Assembly (NCBI GenBank): GCA_013362195.1
Contig: JABFWM010000652.1
Coordinates: 1-16,766 of the forward strand
Direction of reading: 5' to 3'
From: Acidobacteriota bacterium
Lineage (GTDB): Bacteria > Acidobacteriota > Vicinamibacteria > Vicinamibacterales > 2-12-FULL-66-21
Length of the DNA stretch: 16,766 nucleotides
Position 1 is the first letter of the stretch. Every line of letters starts with the position of its first letter. A program made the translations under genes and the position numbers. Shown here one piece after another: positions 1-7,156 of this stretch. The notes under the pieces were generated by a model. It saw only the letters and a list, made by a program, of their open reading frames with translations. It did not search any database and was not told the DNA's origin.

Positions 1-87
1 TACAACAAGGCGGCGAAACCGGTCCGGTGGAGTTATCGCAATCCGTCGCATCGAATTGGTAGTACTTCAGCGAGTACAGTCCACTAG
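1..87 (+). CDS. C-terminal end of an IS630-family transposase (cut by window edge)
   Basis: Reading frame 1 from the window edge is open until TAG at 85-87 and encodes 28 residues beginning YNKAAKPVRWSYRNPSHRI. From family knowledge, the YN-x-x-x-KP-x-x-W-x-Y block followed by a P-[ST]-[HR]-R-I segment is typical of the extreme C-terminus of IS630/Tc1-mariner type DDE transposases. The catalytic part lies upstream of the window, so completeness cannot be judged. The stop lies only 6 nt before the GTG proposed for the next gene, so the right end of the element must lie in or next to the kinase start region. I could not recognise a terminal inverted repeat from one end alone. The main alternative is a chance open frame; the motif match makes that less likely. 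Confidence 0.68.
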   Translation, partial: YNKAAKPVRWSYRNPSHRIGSTSASTVH

Positions 88-93
88 GTCCTC

Positions 94-2394
94 GTGCCGC
101 GAGCTGCGATGCGCTTCGACCGGATCGGCCCGTATCGGGTGATCGAGCGGATCGGCCGCGGCGGGATGGGGGAGATCTTCACCGCGGAGGACGAGCGCCT
201 CGGCCGCATCGTCGCGCTGAAGACGATCTCCGCCGAGGCGGTGCCCGACCACGAGTCCAGGGCGCGATTGCTCGCCGAGGCGCGCGCCGCCGCCGCCCTG
301 TCGCATCCCTTCATCTGCACCATTCATGACGCGCTGGAGCACGACGGCGTGCCGGTGATCGTCATGGAGTACGTGCAGGGCGAGACCATCGCACAGCGCG
401 TGGAAGCGGGTCCGGTGCCGGCGCCGGAGATCTACCGGCTTGCGACGGAGATTGCCGAAGCGTTAGCCGTGGCGCATGCGCACGGGACGGTTCATCGCGA
501 CATCTCCGCGGCAAACGTCATGATCGCGCGCGATAGCCACGCGAAGGTGATGGACTTCGGGCTGGCGCGTACGCGCCGTCCGTCCGAGGCGAGCGCCGCG
601 ACGATGACCGCGGCGAACCTGACCGCGGGTCTCATCGTCGGCACGCCGCCCTATCTCGCGCCCGAAGTCGTGAGCGGTGAACCGTCGACGCCGGGGAGCG
701 ACCTCTATTCGCTCGGGGTCGTGCTCTACCTGATGGCGACCGCGCGTCTCCCGTTCGTGGAAGAGACGATGCCCGCGCTGATCGCCGCCGTTCTGACGCG
801 GCCGCCGGTCGCGCCGCGGACGTTGATGCCGTCGCTGCCGATCGCGCTCGACGCGATCGTCATGCGGCTGCTGCGGAAGGATCCGGCGGCGCGCTTCGAG
901 TCGGCCGGCGCGCTGGTCGAGGCGTTGACCGGCGCGGCCGCTGACGCGGATCGCGGCCGCGTCGTACGCTCCCTCGCCGTGCTGCCGTTTCGCGCGCTCG
1001 GGCAGGCGACGGCGGATGATGATGTCGGCCTTGGCCTGGCCGACGCGACGATCACGGCGCTTGCGGCGGTGCGCTCGCTGCTGGTTCGGCCGACCGCGTC
1101 GATTCTGGCCTACCAGGGCCGCACCATCAATCCAGTGCACGCCGGTCGTGAACTGTCCGTCGACGCGGTGGTCGACGGCAGTCTGCAGCGGCGCGGATCG
1201 CAGGTGCGTGTGACCGCGCAGCTGCTCAGCACGTCCGACGGGAGTCCGTTGTGGGGCACGAAGATCGACGCCAGCATCGAAGACGTGTTCGCGCTGCAGG
1301 ATCAGGTCGCACGCGAGGTCATGCGTGCGCTGCGCGTCACCGTGACCGACGCCGACGAACAGCGCCTCGAACGCGCCCCGCGCGCCGATCGCGCCGCGCG
1401 CGAGCACTACCTGCGCGGCCGCGTCCACATGACGCGCCAGTCCATCGAGAGTATCGACGCGGCGATCGAGGAATTCCAGCGCGCGATCGCGATCGATCCG
1501 TCGTTCGCGTCCGCGTACGTCGGGCTGGCGATGGCGTTCAGCCTCATGGCGTTCACGTTCAAGCCCGACTCCGATTACCAGGCGCGCGCCCACGAGCTGT
1601 CCGCACGCGCGCTCGCGCTCGATCCCTCGCTCCCCGAGGGGCGCTTCATCCGCGGCTGGCTCGCGTGGACGCCAGCCTCGGGCTTCCGCCACGAGCTGGC
1701 GATTCGCGAGGCGGGCGCCGCGATCGCCGGCAGTCCCGGGTTGAACGAGGCGCACCACCTGCTCGGGATCGTCCTCCTGCACGTCTCGCTGTTCGACGAG
1801 TCGGCGCGCGAGTTCGAACGTTCGCTCGCAATCAATCCCACCGACGCGACCGCCTACATGCACCTCGGATGGACGAAGTACCTCGCGGGCGACCTCGCCA
1901 ATGCGCTCGAGATCTCCGTGGAAGCATGGCGGAGAACTCCGTCCGCGTGGGCGGGCTATCAGCTCGCGTTGACGCAGCTCCAGCTCGGACGCGTCGACGA
2001 AGCCGAGAAGAGCGCCGCGGCGGCCGCACGCCACTCGCCGGACGACGTCCTGCAATACCCGCTGGCCGGTCTCATCGCGGCGCTGCGCGGCGACGATGCG
2101 GAGGCGCAGCGGCAGATGGCGGCGACGGTGCAGCACCGCAAGGCGTTCGGCCATTACCATCACGCGCAGTACGACGTCGCGTGTATCTGCGCCGCGCTCG
2201 GCCGTCACGACGACGCGATGCAGTGGCTCACCGACGCGGCGCGGAACGGCTTTCCCTGCCACGGTACGTTCCTGCGCGACCGGCTGCTCGCGCCGCTGCG
2301 CCGTCGCGCGGATTTCGTGGCGTTGCTCGAGGAAGTCGCCGCGGAGCGCGAGCGCTGCCGCCGCGCGTACTACGAATCGCGCGAGTCGGTCTAG
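94..2394 (+). CDS. Soluble Ser/Thr protein kinase with TolB-like and TPR modules; atypical catalytic loop
   Basis: This 766-residue protein is predicted to phosphorylate Ser/Thr in a cytoplasmic signalling role; no membrane segment is visible. Residues 14-280 form a PknB-like kinase domain: Gly-rich loop IGRGGMGEIF (20-29), ATP lysine K43 (VALK), HRD at 134-136, N141, DFG at 154-156 and APE at 189-191. The catalytic loop reads HRDISAAN, so the usual Lys of HRDxKxxN is Ser138. Residues 290-420 resemble the TolB-like domain seen in bacterial adenylate cyclase/kinase-TPR proteins (LAVLPF; VDGSLQR; RVTAQL; VFALQDQVAREV). Residues 430-760 carry repeated TPR helices with the usual A/G/Y/P pattern. 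GTG 94 was chosen because AGG lies at 86-88; ATG 109 (MRFDRIGPYRVIERIG) fits family N-termini equally well. The substrate is unknown. Confidence 0.9.
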   Translation: MPRAAMRFDRIGPYRVIERIGRGGMGEIFTAEDERLGRIVALKTISAEAVPDHESRARLLAEARAAAALSHPFICTIHDALEHDGVPVIVMEYVQGETIAQRVEAGPVPAPEIYRLATEIAEALAVAHAHGTVHRDISAANVMIARDSHAKVMDFGLARTRRPSEASAATMTAANLTAGLIVGTPPYLAPEVVSGEPSTPGSDLYSLGVVLYLMATARLPFVEETMPALIAAVLTRPPVAPRTLMPSLPIALDAIVMRLLRKDPAARFESAGALVEALTGAAADADRGRVVRSLAVLPFRALGQATADDDVGLGLADATITALAAVRSLLVRPTASILAYQGRTINPVHAGRELSVDAVVDGSLQRRGSQVRVTAQLLSTSDGSPLWGTKIDASIEDVFALQDQVAREVMRALRVTVTDADEQRLERAPRADRAAREHYLRGRVHMTRQSIESIDAAIEEFQRAIAIDPSFASAYVGLAMAFSLMAFTFKPDSDYQARAHELSARALALDPSLPEGRFIRGWLAWTPASGFRHELAIREAGAAIAGSPGLNEAHHLLGIVLLHVSLFDESAREFERSLAINPTDATAYMHLGWTKYLAGDLANALEISVEAWRRTPSAWAGYQLALTQLQLGRVDEAEKSAAAAARHSPDDVLQYPLAGLIAALRGDDAEAQRQMAATVQHRKAFGHYHHAQYDVACICAALGRHDDAMQWLTDAARNGFPCHGTFLRDRLLAPLRRRADFVALLEEVAAERERCRRAYYESRESV

Positions 2395-2397
2395 TCT

Positions 2398-2417
2398 GCC
2401 GGGTCTGAAGACCCGGC
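2398..2417 (+). terminator. Hairpin after the kinase gene; possible dispersed repeat or terminator
   Basis: GCCGGGTC (2398-2405) pairs perfectly with GACCCGGC (2410-2417) around a TGAA tetraloop, four bases after the kinase TAG. There is no T-tract, so it is not a classic intrinsic terminator. It may act as a 3' mRNA stabiliser or be one copy of a dispersed palindromic repeat. Confidence 0.5.
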
Positions 2418-2457
2418 CTACGCGAGGAGCGTCGCCCGCCGCCCGTCGCCCATCGTC

Positions 2458-2466
2458 TGCTATACT
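2458..2466 (+). promoter_or_regulatory. Extended -10 promoter for the tRNA gene
   Basis: TGCTATACT matches the extended -10 pattern TGnTAtAcT. The hexamer TATACT (2461-2466) ends 11 nt before the tRNA, giving a start near 2473. No convincing -35 box is present, as expected for an extended -10 promoter. Confidence 0.6.
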
Positions 2467-2477
2467 CAGTAGTTCCT

Positions 2478-2554
2478 GCCGGTGTAGCTCAGTTGGTTAG
2501 AGCACGCGGCTCATATCCGCGGAGTCCGGGGTTCAAGTCCCTGCACCGGCACCA
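2478..2554 (+). tRNA. tRNA with CAU anticodon (elongator Met, or Ile2 if lysidine-modified)
   Basis: A complete 77-nt cloverleaf can be folded. The acceptor stem is GCCGGTG/CACCGGC. The D arm contains TAGCTCAGTTGGTTAGAGC. The anticodon stem is CGCGG/CCGCG with loop CTCATAT (anticodon CAT at 2512-2514). The variable loop is GAGTC and the T stem CGGGG/CCCTG encloses TTCAAGT. The 3' ACCA is encoded at 2551-2554. G1-C72 rules out typical initiator tRNA, which has a mismatch there. The base pairs at 4-69 and 5-68 are G-C, not the C-G pairs used by E. coli TilS, so elongator Met is favoured. The gene stands just upstream of tilS, whose product modifies tRNA-Ile2(CAU), so Ile2 must stay open. Confidence 0.96.
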
Positions 2555-2653
2555 TCCTTTCTGTTTTCGCTGACAAGGCCAGATGACCGATGCCCAGAGC
2601 CTCGCCGGCGGCGTGGCACGGCGGCGTTCAGGCATTCGGCGCGTTGGATAACG

Positions 2654-2673
2654 GGGTCCGGCCGTCCGGACCC
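2654..2673 (+). other. Perfect 8-bp hairpin in the tRNA-tilS gap
   Basis: GGGTCCGG (2654-2661) pairs with CCGGACCC (2666-2673) around CCGT. It lies 100 nt after the tRNA and 59 nt before tilS, has no T-tract, and could be a weak terminator or a repeat remnant. Confidence 0.45.
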
Positions 2674-2716
2674 GGCAGGCGGCATCGGGGCAGCAGGCAT
2701 CGGGCATTCGGCAGCA
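2674..2716 (+). repeat. Degenerate 7-bp tandem repeat (GGCAnnn) ahead of tilS
   Basis: Six units of the form GGCAnnn run head to tail: GGCAGGC, GGCATCG, (one extra G), GGCAGCA, GGCATCG, GGCATTC, GGCAGCA. An isolated GGCATTC also lies at 2631-2637. The tract ends 15 nt before the tilS ATG. It is one of four period-7 tracts in the gaps of this window. No gene is seen in 2555-2731. Confidence 0.7.
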
Positions 2717-2731
2717 GGGTTTCAAACAGTC

Positions 2732-4144
2732 ATGGCGCTCCTCGAGCGCGTCCGCCAGACGCTTCGTCAGCACGCGCTTGCGCGGCCGGACACCCGTGTG
2801 CTCGTTGCGCTGTCCGGCGGCGCCGATTCGGTCGCGCTGCTGTACCTGTTGCGCCAGCTGCAGGCGTCGGGTGACCTGGTGCTCGCGGGCGCGGCGCACG
2901 TGCATCACGGCCTGCGCGGCGCCGACGCGGATGCCGACGAAGCGTTCTGCCGCGATCTGACCGCGGACATGGGCGTCGCCTTCGCGTCCGAGCGCGTGGA
3001 CGTCCGTGCGCTGGCGCGCGAGCGCAGGCGCTCGATCGAGGACGCCGCCCGCACCGCGCGATATCAGAGCCTCGAGCGCGCCGCCGCACAGCTCGGCGCC
3101 GCCGCCATCGCGACGGCACACACGCGCGACGATCAGGCGGAAACGTTTCTGCTGCGCCTGCTCCGCGGCGCGGCCACGCGCGGCCTCGCGTCGATCCGTC
3201 CGCGAGCCGGCCGCGTGATCCGGCCCGTCATCGACGTGGCCCGCGCGGAGCTGCGGCAGTATCTGCGGCAGGCAGGCGGGTCGTTCCGCGAGGACGCGAC
3301 GAACCGGGACGTCGCAATCCCGCGCAATCGCGTCCGCCACGAGCTGTTGCCCCTGATCGAGACGCGCTTCTCGCCGGCCGCCACCGTGCTGCTCGCCCGC
3401 CAGGCCGGCCTGGCGCGCGACGACGACGAGTTGCTGCAGCGGCTTGCAATCGAAACCGCTCGACACGTCGTCTTAAGAGAGACGGACGCCATTGTCGAAC
3501 TCGACGCGGCCGCGCTGACCGCGGCGCCCCGGGCGCTGAGCTCGCGAATCGTGTATCAGGTGCTGACGGCGCGGTCCGGCGGACGCAGCGTCGGGGCGGA
3601 TCACGTGGATCGATTGCTGGCGCTCGCCGCCGCCACTGGCCACGGCATGGTGAGCCTGCCCGGGCAATATGCGGAGCGGCGCGGATCGCTGCTGGCACTC
3701 CGGCCCGGACGAGGGCCGAACGCCGGGCGGCCGAACTCTTTCGCGCTTTTGCTGTCTATTCCTGGAGAGGTGTCCTGCCAGCCCGGCGGGTGGTCCATCG
3801 CGGCGCAGCCGCTGCGGGGCGCTGACACGGGACGGTGGTGGGTCGCCAGGGGGTACGAAGTCGGGGTCGCTGCCGGTGCGGTGGCCCTGCCCCTGACGGT
3901 CCGGACCCGCCGCGCGGGCGACCGGTTTCACCCACTGGGGGCGCCGGGAGCACGAAAGCTGCAGGACTTTCTGGTGGATCGCAAGGTGCCCCGGAATCAG
4001 CGGGATCGCCTCCCGCTGGTGGTGGACGGCCATGACCGGATTGTCTGGGTGGCCGGCCACTCGGTGGGCGAAGACTTTCGGGTCATCGACCCAGCGGCAG
4101 GCGTGTTACTCTTGACTCTAAGGCGGTTAGGAGGCGTAGGTTGA
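2732..4144 (+). CDS. tilS: tRNA(Ile)-lysidine synthase TilS
   Basis: TilS uses ATP and lysine to convert C34 of tRNA-Ile2(CAU) to lysidine, switching decoding from AUG to AUA; it acts in the cytosol. At 470 residues it has the length of a full TilS. The N-terminal PP-loop ATPase motif SGGADS is at residues 28-33 (VLVALSGGADSVALLYLL), followed by the family blocks HVHHGLRG, ATAHTRDDQAETFLLRLLRG, RPVIDVARAELRQYL and EDATNRDVAIPRNRVRHELLP. The C-terminal TilS_C domain is clear (RAGDRFHPLGAPGARKLQDF). ATG 2732 has no good Shine-Dalgarno sequence, but no better in-frame start precedes the PP-loop. Its TGA overlaps the ftsH TTG by 4 nt, implying coupling. tilS next to ftsH is a widely conserved order; the hpt gene often found between them is missing here. 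Confidence 0.96.
   Translation: MALLERVRQTLRQHALARPDTRVLVALSGGADSVALLYLLRQLQASGDLVLAGAAHVHHGLRGADADADEAFCRDLTADMGVAFASERVDVRALARERRRSIEDAARTARYQSLERAAAQLGAAAIATAHTRDDQAETFLLRLLRGAATRGLASIRPRAGRVIRPVIDVARAELRQYLRQAGGSFREDATNRDVAIPRNRVRHELLPLIETRFSPAATVLLARQAGLARDDDELLQRLAIETARHVVLRETDAIVELDAAALTAAPRALSSRIVYQVLTARSGGRSVGADHVDRLLALAAATGHGMVSLPGQYAERRGSLLALRPGRGPNAGRPNSFALLLSIPGEVSCQPGGWSIAAQPLRGADTGRWWVARGYEVGVAAGAVALPLTVRTRRAGDRFHPLGAPGARKLQDFLVDRKVPRNQRDRLPLVVDGHDRIVWVAGHSVGEDFRVIDPAAGVLLLTLRRLGGVG
4129..4134 (+). promoter_or_regulatory. Strong Shine-Dalgarno site fixing the ftsH TTG start
   Basis: AGGAGG lies 6 nt before TTG 4141, inside the last codons of tilS. It is one of only two strong ribosome binding sites I see in the window and supports TTG 4141 as the ftsH start. 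Confidence 0.85.
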
Positions 4145-6072
4145 ACTCGACCCTCAAAAGCTTGCTGTTCTGGATGGTCCTGATCGTCGTCGGGGTCCTC
4201 ATCTGGAACTTCTCCGCGAACTTCCAGCGCAGCGAAGCGGCCATGCCGTTCTCCACGTTCCTCTCGCACGTGGACAGCAAAGAAGTCCAGGCGGTCACGA
4301 TCACCGGCAACGAGATCACCGGCACGCTCTCGACTTCCTCGAACGGCGACGGCAACACGAAGTTCCGCACCTACGCGCCGACGCAGTACGAAGGGCTCGC
4401 CAACAGGCTGGCCGAGAAGGGCGTCGTCATCACCGCGAAGCCGGAAACGACGAGCCCGTGGGCGACGCTCCTCTATTCATGGGCGCCCATTCTCCTGATG
4501 ATCGGCTTCTGGCTGTTCATCATGCGCCAGATGCAGAGCGGCGGGAACAAGGCGCTCTCGTTTGGGAAGAGCCGCGCAAAGCTGTCGTCGAGCTCGCAGA
4601 AGAAGGTGACGTTCAAGGACGTCGCGGGTGTGGACGAAGCGAAGGAAGAGCTCCAGGAAATCATCGAGTTCCTGAAGGAGCCGCAGAAATTCCAGAAGCT
4701 CGGCGGGCGCATCCCCAAGGGCGTGCTGCTGATGGGCCCTCCCGGAACCGGCAAGACGCTGCTCGCGCGCGCGGTCGCCGGCGAAGCCAACGTGCCGTTC
4801 TTCTCGATCAGCGGCTCCGACTTCGTGGAGATGTTCGTGGGCGTCGGCGCCTCGCGCGTGCGCGACCTGTTCGAACAGGGAAAAAAGAACGCGCCGTGCA
4901 TCGTTTTCATCGATGAGATCGACGCGGTCGGCCGTCATCGCGGCGCCGGCCTCGGCGGCGGCCACGACGAACGCGAGCAGACGCTGAACCAGCTGCTCGT
5001 CGAAATGGACGGGTTCGAATCGAACGAAGGCGTCATTCTCGTCGCCGCCACCAACCGGCCCGACGTGCTCGATCCCGCGCTGCTGCGCCCCGGCCGCTTC
5101 GACCGCCGCATCGTGGTGAACCGTCCGGACGTCAAGGGACGCGAAGGCATCCTCGCCGTCCACACGAAAAAGATTCCGCTCGCTGACGACGTGAATATCC
5201 ACGTGCTGGCGCGCGGCTCGTCCGGCTTCTCGGGCGCCGACCTCGCGAACCTGGTGAACGAAGCGGCGCTCAACGCCGCGCGCTACAACCAGAAAGTCGT
5301 GCGCATGCACGATTTCGAGTTCGCGAAGGACAAGGTCCTCATGGGCTCGGAGCGCCGCTCGATGATCATCTCCGAGGAGGAGAAGAAGGTCACGGCCGTC
5401 CACGAGGCCGGCCATGCGCTGCTCGCCGTCGTGCTGCCCCATGCGGATCCGATCCACAAGGTCACCATCATCCCGCGCGGCATGGCGCTCGGCGTGACGA
5501 TGCAGCTGCCCGAAGGGGACAAGCACAATTACACGCGCGATTACCTGAACGATCAGATCGCCATCCTGCTGGGCGGCCGGCTGGCCGAGGAACTGACCAG
5601 CGGCGGCATGACCACCGGCGCCGGCAACGATCTCGAGCGCTCGACCGAGCTCGCGCGCAAGATGGTCTGCGAATGGGGCATGAGCGACGCCATGGGGCCG
5701 CTCACCTTCGGCAAGAAGGAAGAGCAGATCTTCCTCGGCCGCGAGATCGCGCAGCACCAGGACTACAGCGAAGACACGGCGATCCGCATCGACCACGAGA
5801 TCAAGCGTTTCGTCACGAGCAACTACGAGCGGGCGAAGGAGCTGCTCGAGAAGCACAAGCCGGCGCTGCTCCGGATTGCCGAGCAGCTGCTGCAGCGCGA
5901 AGTGCTCGACGCCGATCAGGTGCGCCGGATCATCGCGGGACAGCCGCTGGAGGAATTCAAGCCGGCCTCGTCTCCGGCCATGGCGGCGGACGACGCCCGC
6001 AAGTCGCCGAAGGAACGGCCAGCCATCGTGCCGCCGATTCCGCCGCTCAACAAGCCGCTGCCGCAGGAGTAA
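4141..6072 (+). CDS. ftsH: ATP-dependent zinc metalloprotease FtsH
   Basis: FtsH is a membrane-anchored hexameric AAA+ protease that degrades misfolded membrane proteins and regulatory substrates. The 643 residues have the full family layout. TM1 is about 7-24 (LLFWMVLIVVGVLIWNF), followed by a short periplasmic loop and TM2 at about 110-130 (APILLMIGFWLFIM). The AAA+ domain has Walker A GPPGTGKT (K205), Walker B IVFIDEID, and the second region of homology ATNRPDVLDPALLRPGRFDR. The peptidase domain has zinc motif HEAGH (421-425) and third ligand D497 in GAGNDLER. The tail after about 610 is Pro-rich and poorly conserved. Translation starts at TTG 4141 with AGGAGG at 4129-4134 and overlaps the tilS stop. 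A hairpin follows at 6077-6107. Confidence 0.98.
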   Translation: MNSTLKSLLFWMVLIVVGVLIWNFSANFQRSEAAMPFSTFLSHVDSKEVQAVTITGNEITGTLSTSSNGDGNTKFRTYAPTQYEGLANRLAEKGVVITAKPETTSPWATLLYSWAPILLMIGFWLFIMRQMQSGGNKALSFGKSRAKLSSSSQKKVTFKDVAGVDEAKEELQEIIEFLKEPQKFQKLGGRIPKGVLLMGPPGTGKTLLARAVAGEANVPFFSISGSDFVEMFVGVGASRVRDLFEQGKKNAPCIVFIDEIDAVGRHRGAGLGGGHDEREQTLNQLLVEMDGFESNEGVILVAATNRPDVLDPALLRPGRFDRRIVVNRPDVKGREGILAVHTKKIPLADDVNIHVLARGSSGFSGADLANLVNEAALNAARYNQKVVRMHDFEFAKDKVLMGSERRSMIISEEEKKVTAVHEAGHALLAVVLPHADPIHKVTIIPRGMALGVTMQLPEGDKHNYTRDYLNDQIAILLGGRLAEELTSGGMTTGAGNDLERSTELARKMVCEWGMSDAMGPLTFGKKEEQIFLGREIAQHQDYSEDTAIRIDHEIKRFVTSNYERAKELLEKHKPALLRIAEQLLQREVLDADQVRRIIAGQPLEEFKPASSPAMAADDARKSPKERPAIVPPIPPLNKPLPQE

Positions 6073-6076
6073 CATT

Positions 6077-6107
6077 CGAAGGCCCGGCGCCACCCGGCGG
6101 GCCTTCG
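6077..6107 (+). terminator. Terminator-like hairpin between ftsH and folP
   Basis: CGAAGGCCCG (6077-6086) is perfectly complementary to CGGGCCTTCG (6098-6107) with an 11-nt loop, starting 5 nt after the ftsH TAA. No T-run follows. Its 3' arm ends 1 nt before the possible folP GTG and 7 nt before ATG 6115, so it occupies the position where a folP ribosome binding site would lie. Confidence 0.65.
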
Positions 6108-6114
6108 TGTGTAC

Positions 6115-6978
6115 ATGCGTCCCCGCCGCGCTTACACGCTCGCCCTTCCCGCGCGCGCCCCGCTTGAACTCGGTGCCCGGACGCTCGTCATGGGCGTGCT
6201 CAACGTCACCCCGGACTCCTTCTCCGACGGCGGCCGCTTTGACGACGTGGACCGCGCGGTCGCGGCGGGGCTGCGCATGGTCGAAGACGGCGCGGACATC
6301 CTCGACGTCGGCGGCGAGTCGACCCGTCCCGGCGCGGATCCGCTGCCGGAGGACGAGGAACTGCGGCGCGTGCTGCCCGTCGTCGAGCGGCTGGCGCGCC
6401 AAACGGACGCGCCGATCTCCATCGACACCTACAAGGCGAACGTCGCGCGTGAAGCGATCGCCCGCGGCGCGGTCATGGTCAATGACGTGAGCGGGCTCCT
6501 GTACGAGCCGGCACTCGGGCGCGTGGCCGCCGCTGCCGGCACGCCGCTGATCCTCATGCACACGCGCGGGCGGTCGCGGGGGATGTACGAGCTGGCCAGG
6601 TACGGCGACGTGATGGGCGAGGTCGCGGCGGAGCTGTCGCAGGCGATCGATCGCGCGGCGGCGTCGGGAGTCGCACGCGACGCGATCGTCGTCGATCCGG
6701 GGTTCGGGTTCGCGAAGCGCGCGGAGCACAGCTTCGAGGTGCTCGCGCGCCTGGACGAGCTCGCCGCGCTCGATCGTCCGATCCTCTCGGGGCCGTCGCG
6801 GAAGTCGTTCCTGAAGCAGGCGATCGGCGATCGCGAGCCGCGCGATCGCGAATGGGGCACGGCCGCGGCGGTGGCCGCGAGCGTCCTCTTCGGCGCCCAC
6901 ATCGTCCGCGTCCACAACGTGCGTGACATGGTGGACGTGGTCAGCGTGGCGGACCGGCTGCGCGCCGCCGCGCCGTGA
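6115..6978 (+). CDS. folP: Dihydropteroate synthase FolP
   Basis: FolP condenses 6-hydroxymethyl-7,8-dihydropterin pyrophosphate with p-aminobenzoate in folate synthesis and is the sulfonamide target. From ATG 6115 it is 287 residues, usual for the family, and folds as a TIM barrel. Visible signatures are MGVLNVTPDSFSDGG (26-40), DVGGESTRPGA, SIDTYKANVAREAI, VNDVSG, LMHTRG, VDPGFGFAKR, LSGPSRKSFL and the C-terminal WGTAAAVAASVLFGAHIVRVHNV. GTG 6109 would add two residues (MY). Neither start has a Shine-Dalgarno sequence because the upstream 31 nt form a hairpin, so translation may be leaderless or read through from ftsH. ftsH-folP adjacency is common in bacteria. The gene ends 4 nt before a large inverted-repeat element. 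Confidence 0.96.
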   Translation: MRPRRAYTLALPARAPLELGARTLVMGVLNVTPDSFSDGGRFDDVDRAVAAGLRMVEDGADILDVGGESTRPGADPLPEDEELRRVLPVVERLARQTDAPISIDTYKANVAREAIARGAVMVNDVSGLLYEPALGRVAAAAGTPLILMHTRGRSRGMYELARYGDVMGEVAAELSQAIDRAAASGVARDAIVVDPGFGFAKRAEHSFEVLARLDELAALDRPILSGPSRKSFLKQAIGDREPRDREWGTAAAVAASVLFGAHIVRVHNVRDMVDVVSVADRLRAAAP

Positions 6979-6982
6979 CAGG

Positions 6983-7098
6983 CCACAGCACAACACAGAG
7001 ACCGGGCCACAGCGCAACCCGGGACCAGGCGTGTTTCCCTGTGTTTTCCTGTGTTCTTCTGTGTTCTTCTGTGGCCCTGTCTCTGTGTTGTGCTGTGG
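6983..7098. repeat. 116-bp element with 30-bp inverted arms and internal period-10 repeat
   Basis: The left arm at 6983-7012 begins CCACAGCACAACACAGAGAC and matches the reverse complement of 7069-7098 at 29 of 30 positions. The loop holds three CTGTGTTnnn units of 10 bp (7039-7068). The RNA could fold into a very stable hairpin just after the folP stop. It could be a read-through barrier for folP transcripts, or a mobile palindromic element (REP or MITE-like). No coding capacity is seen. The rest of the gap, 7099-7156, is unremarkable apart from a weak CATAAT at 7146-7151. Confidence 0.85.
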
Positions 7099-7156
7099 CA
7101 CCAGAAGTCGGATGGCCCTGTTGCGCGTCGTTGAACGGGGCGGCGCATAATGAGGC

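Noticed and set aside
463..2262. 599-residue minus-strand open frame inside the kinase gene
   Set aside because: High-GC shadow with Arg-rich composition and no recognisable motif, fully inside a domain-supported gene.
2590..2731. Small gene in the tRNA-tilS gap (frame starting at 2590)
   Set aside because: The frame overlaps tilS, reads through hairpin and heptamer repeat sequence and has no domain or ribosome binding site.
2489..3466. Minus-strand open frame crossing the tRNA and tilS
   Set aside because: Its N-terminal piece (CRCRDLNPGLRGYEPRA) is the well-known false translation of the antisense strand of a tRNA; the rest shadows tilS.
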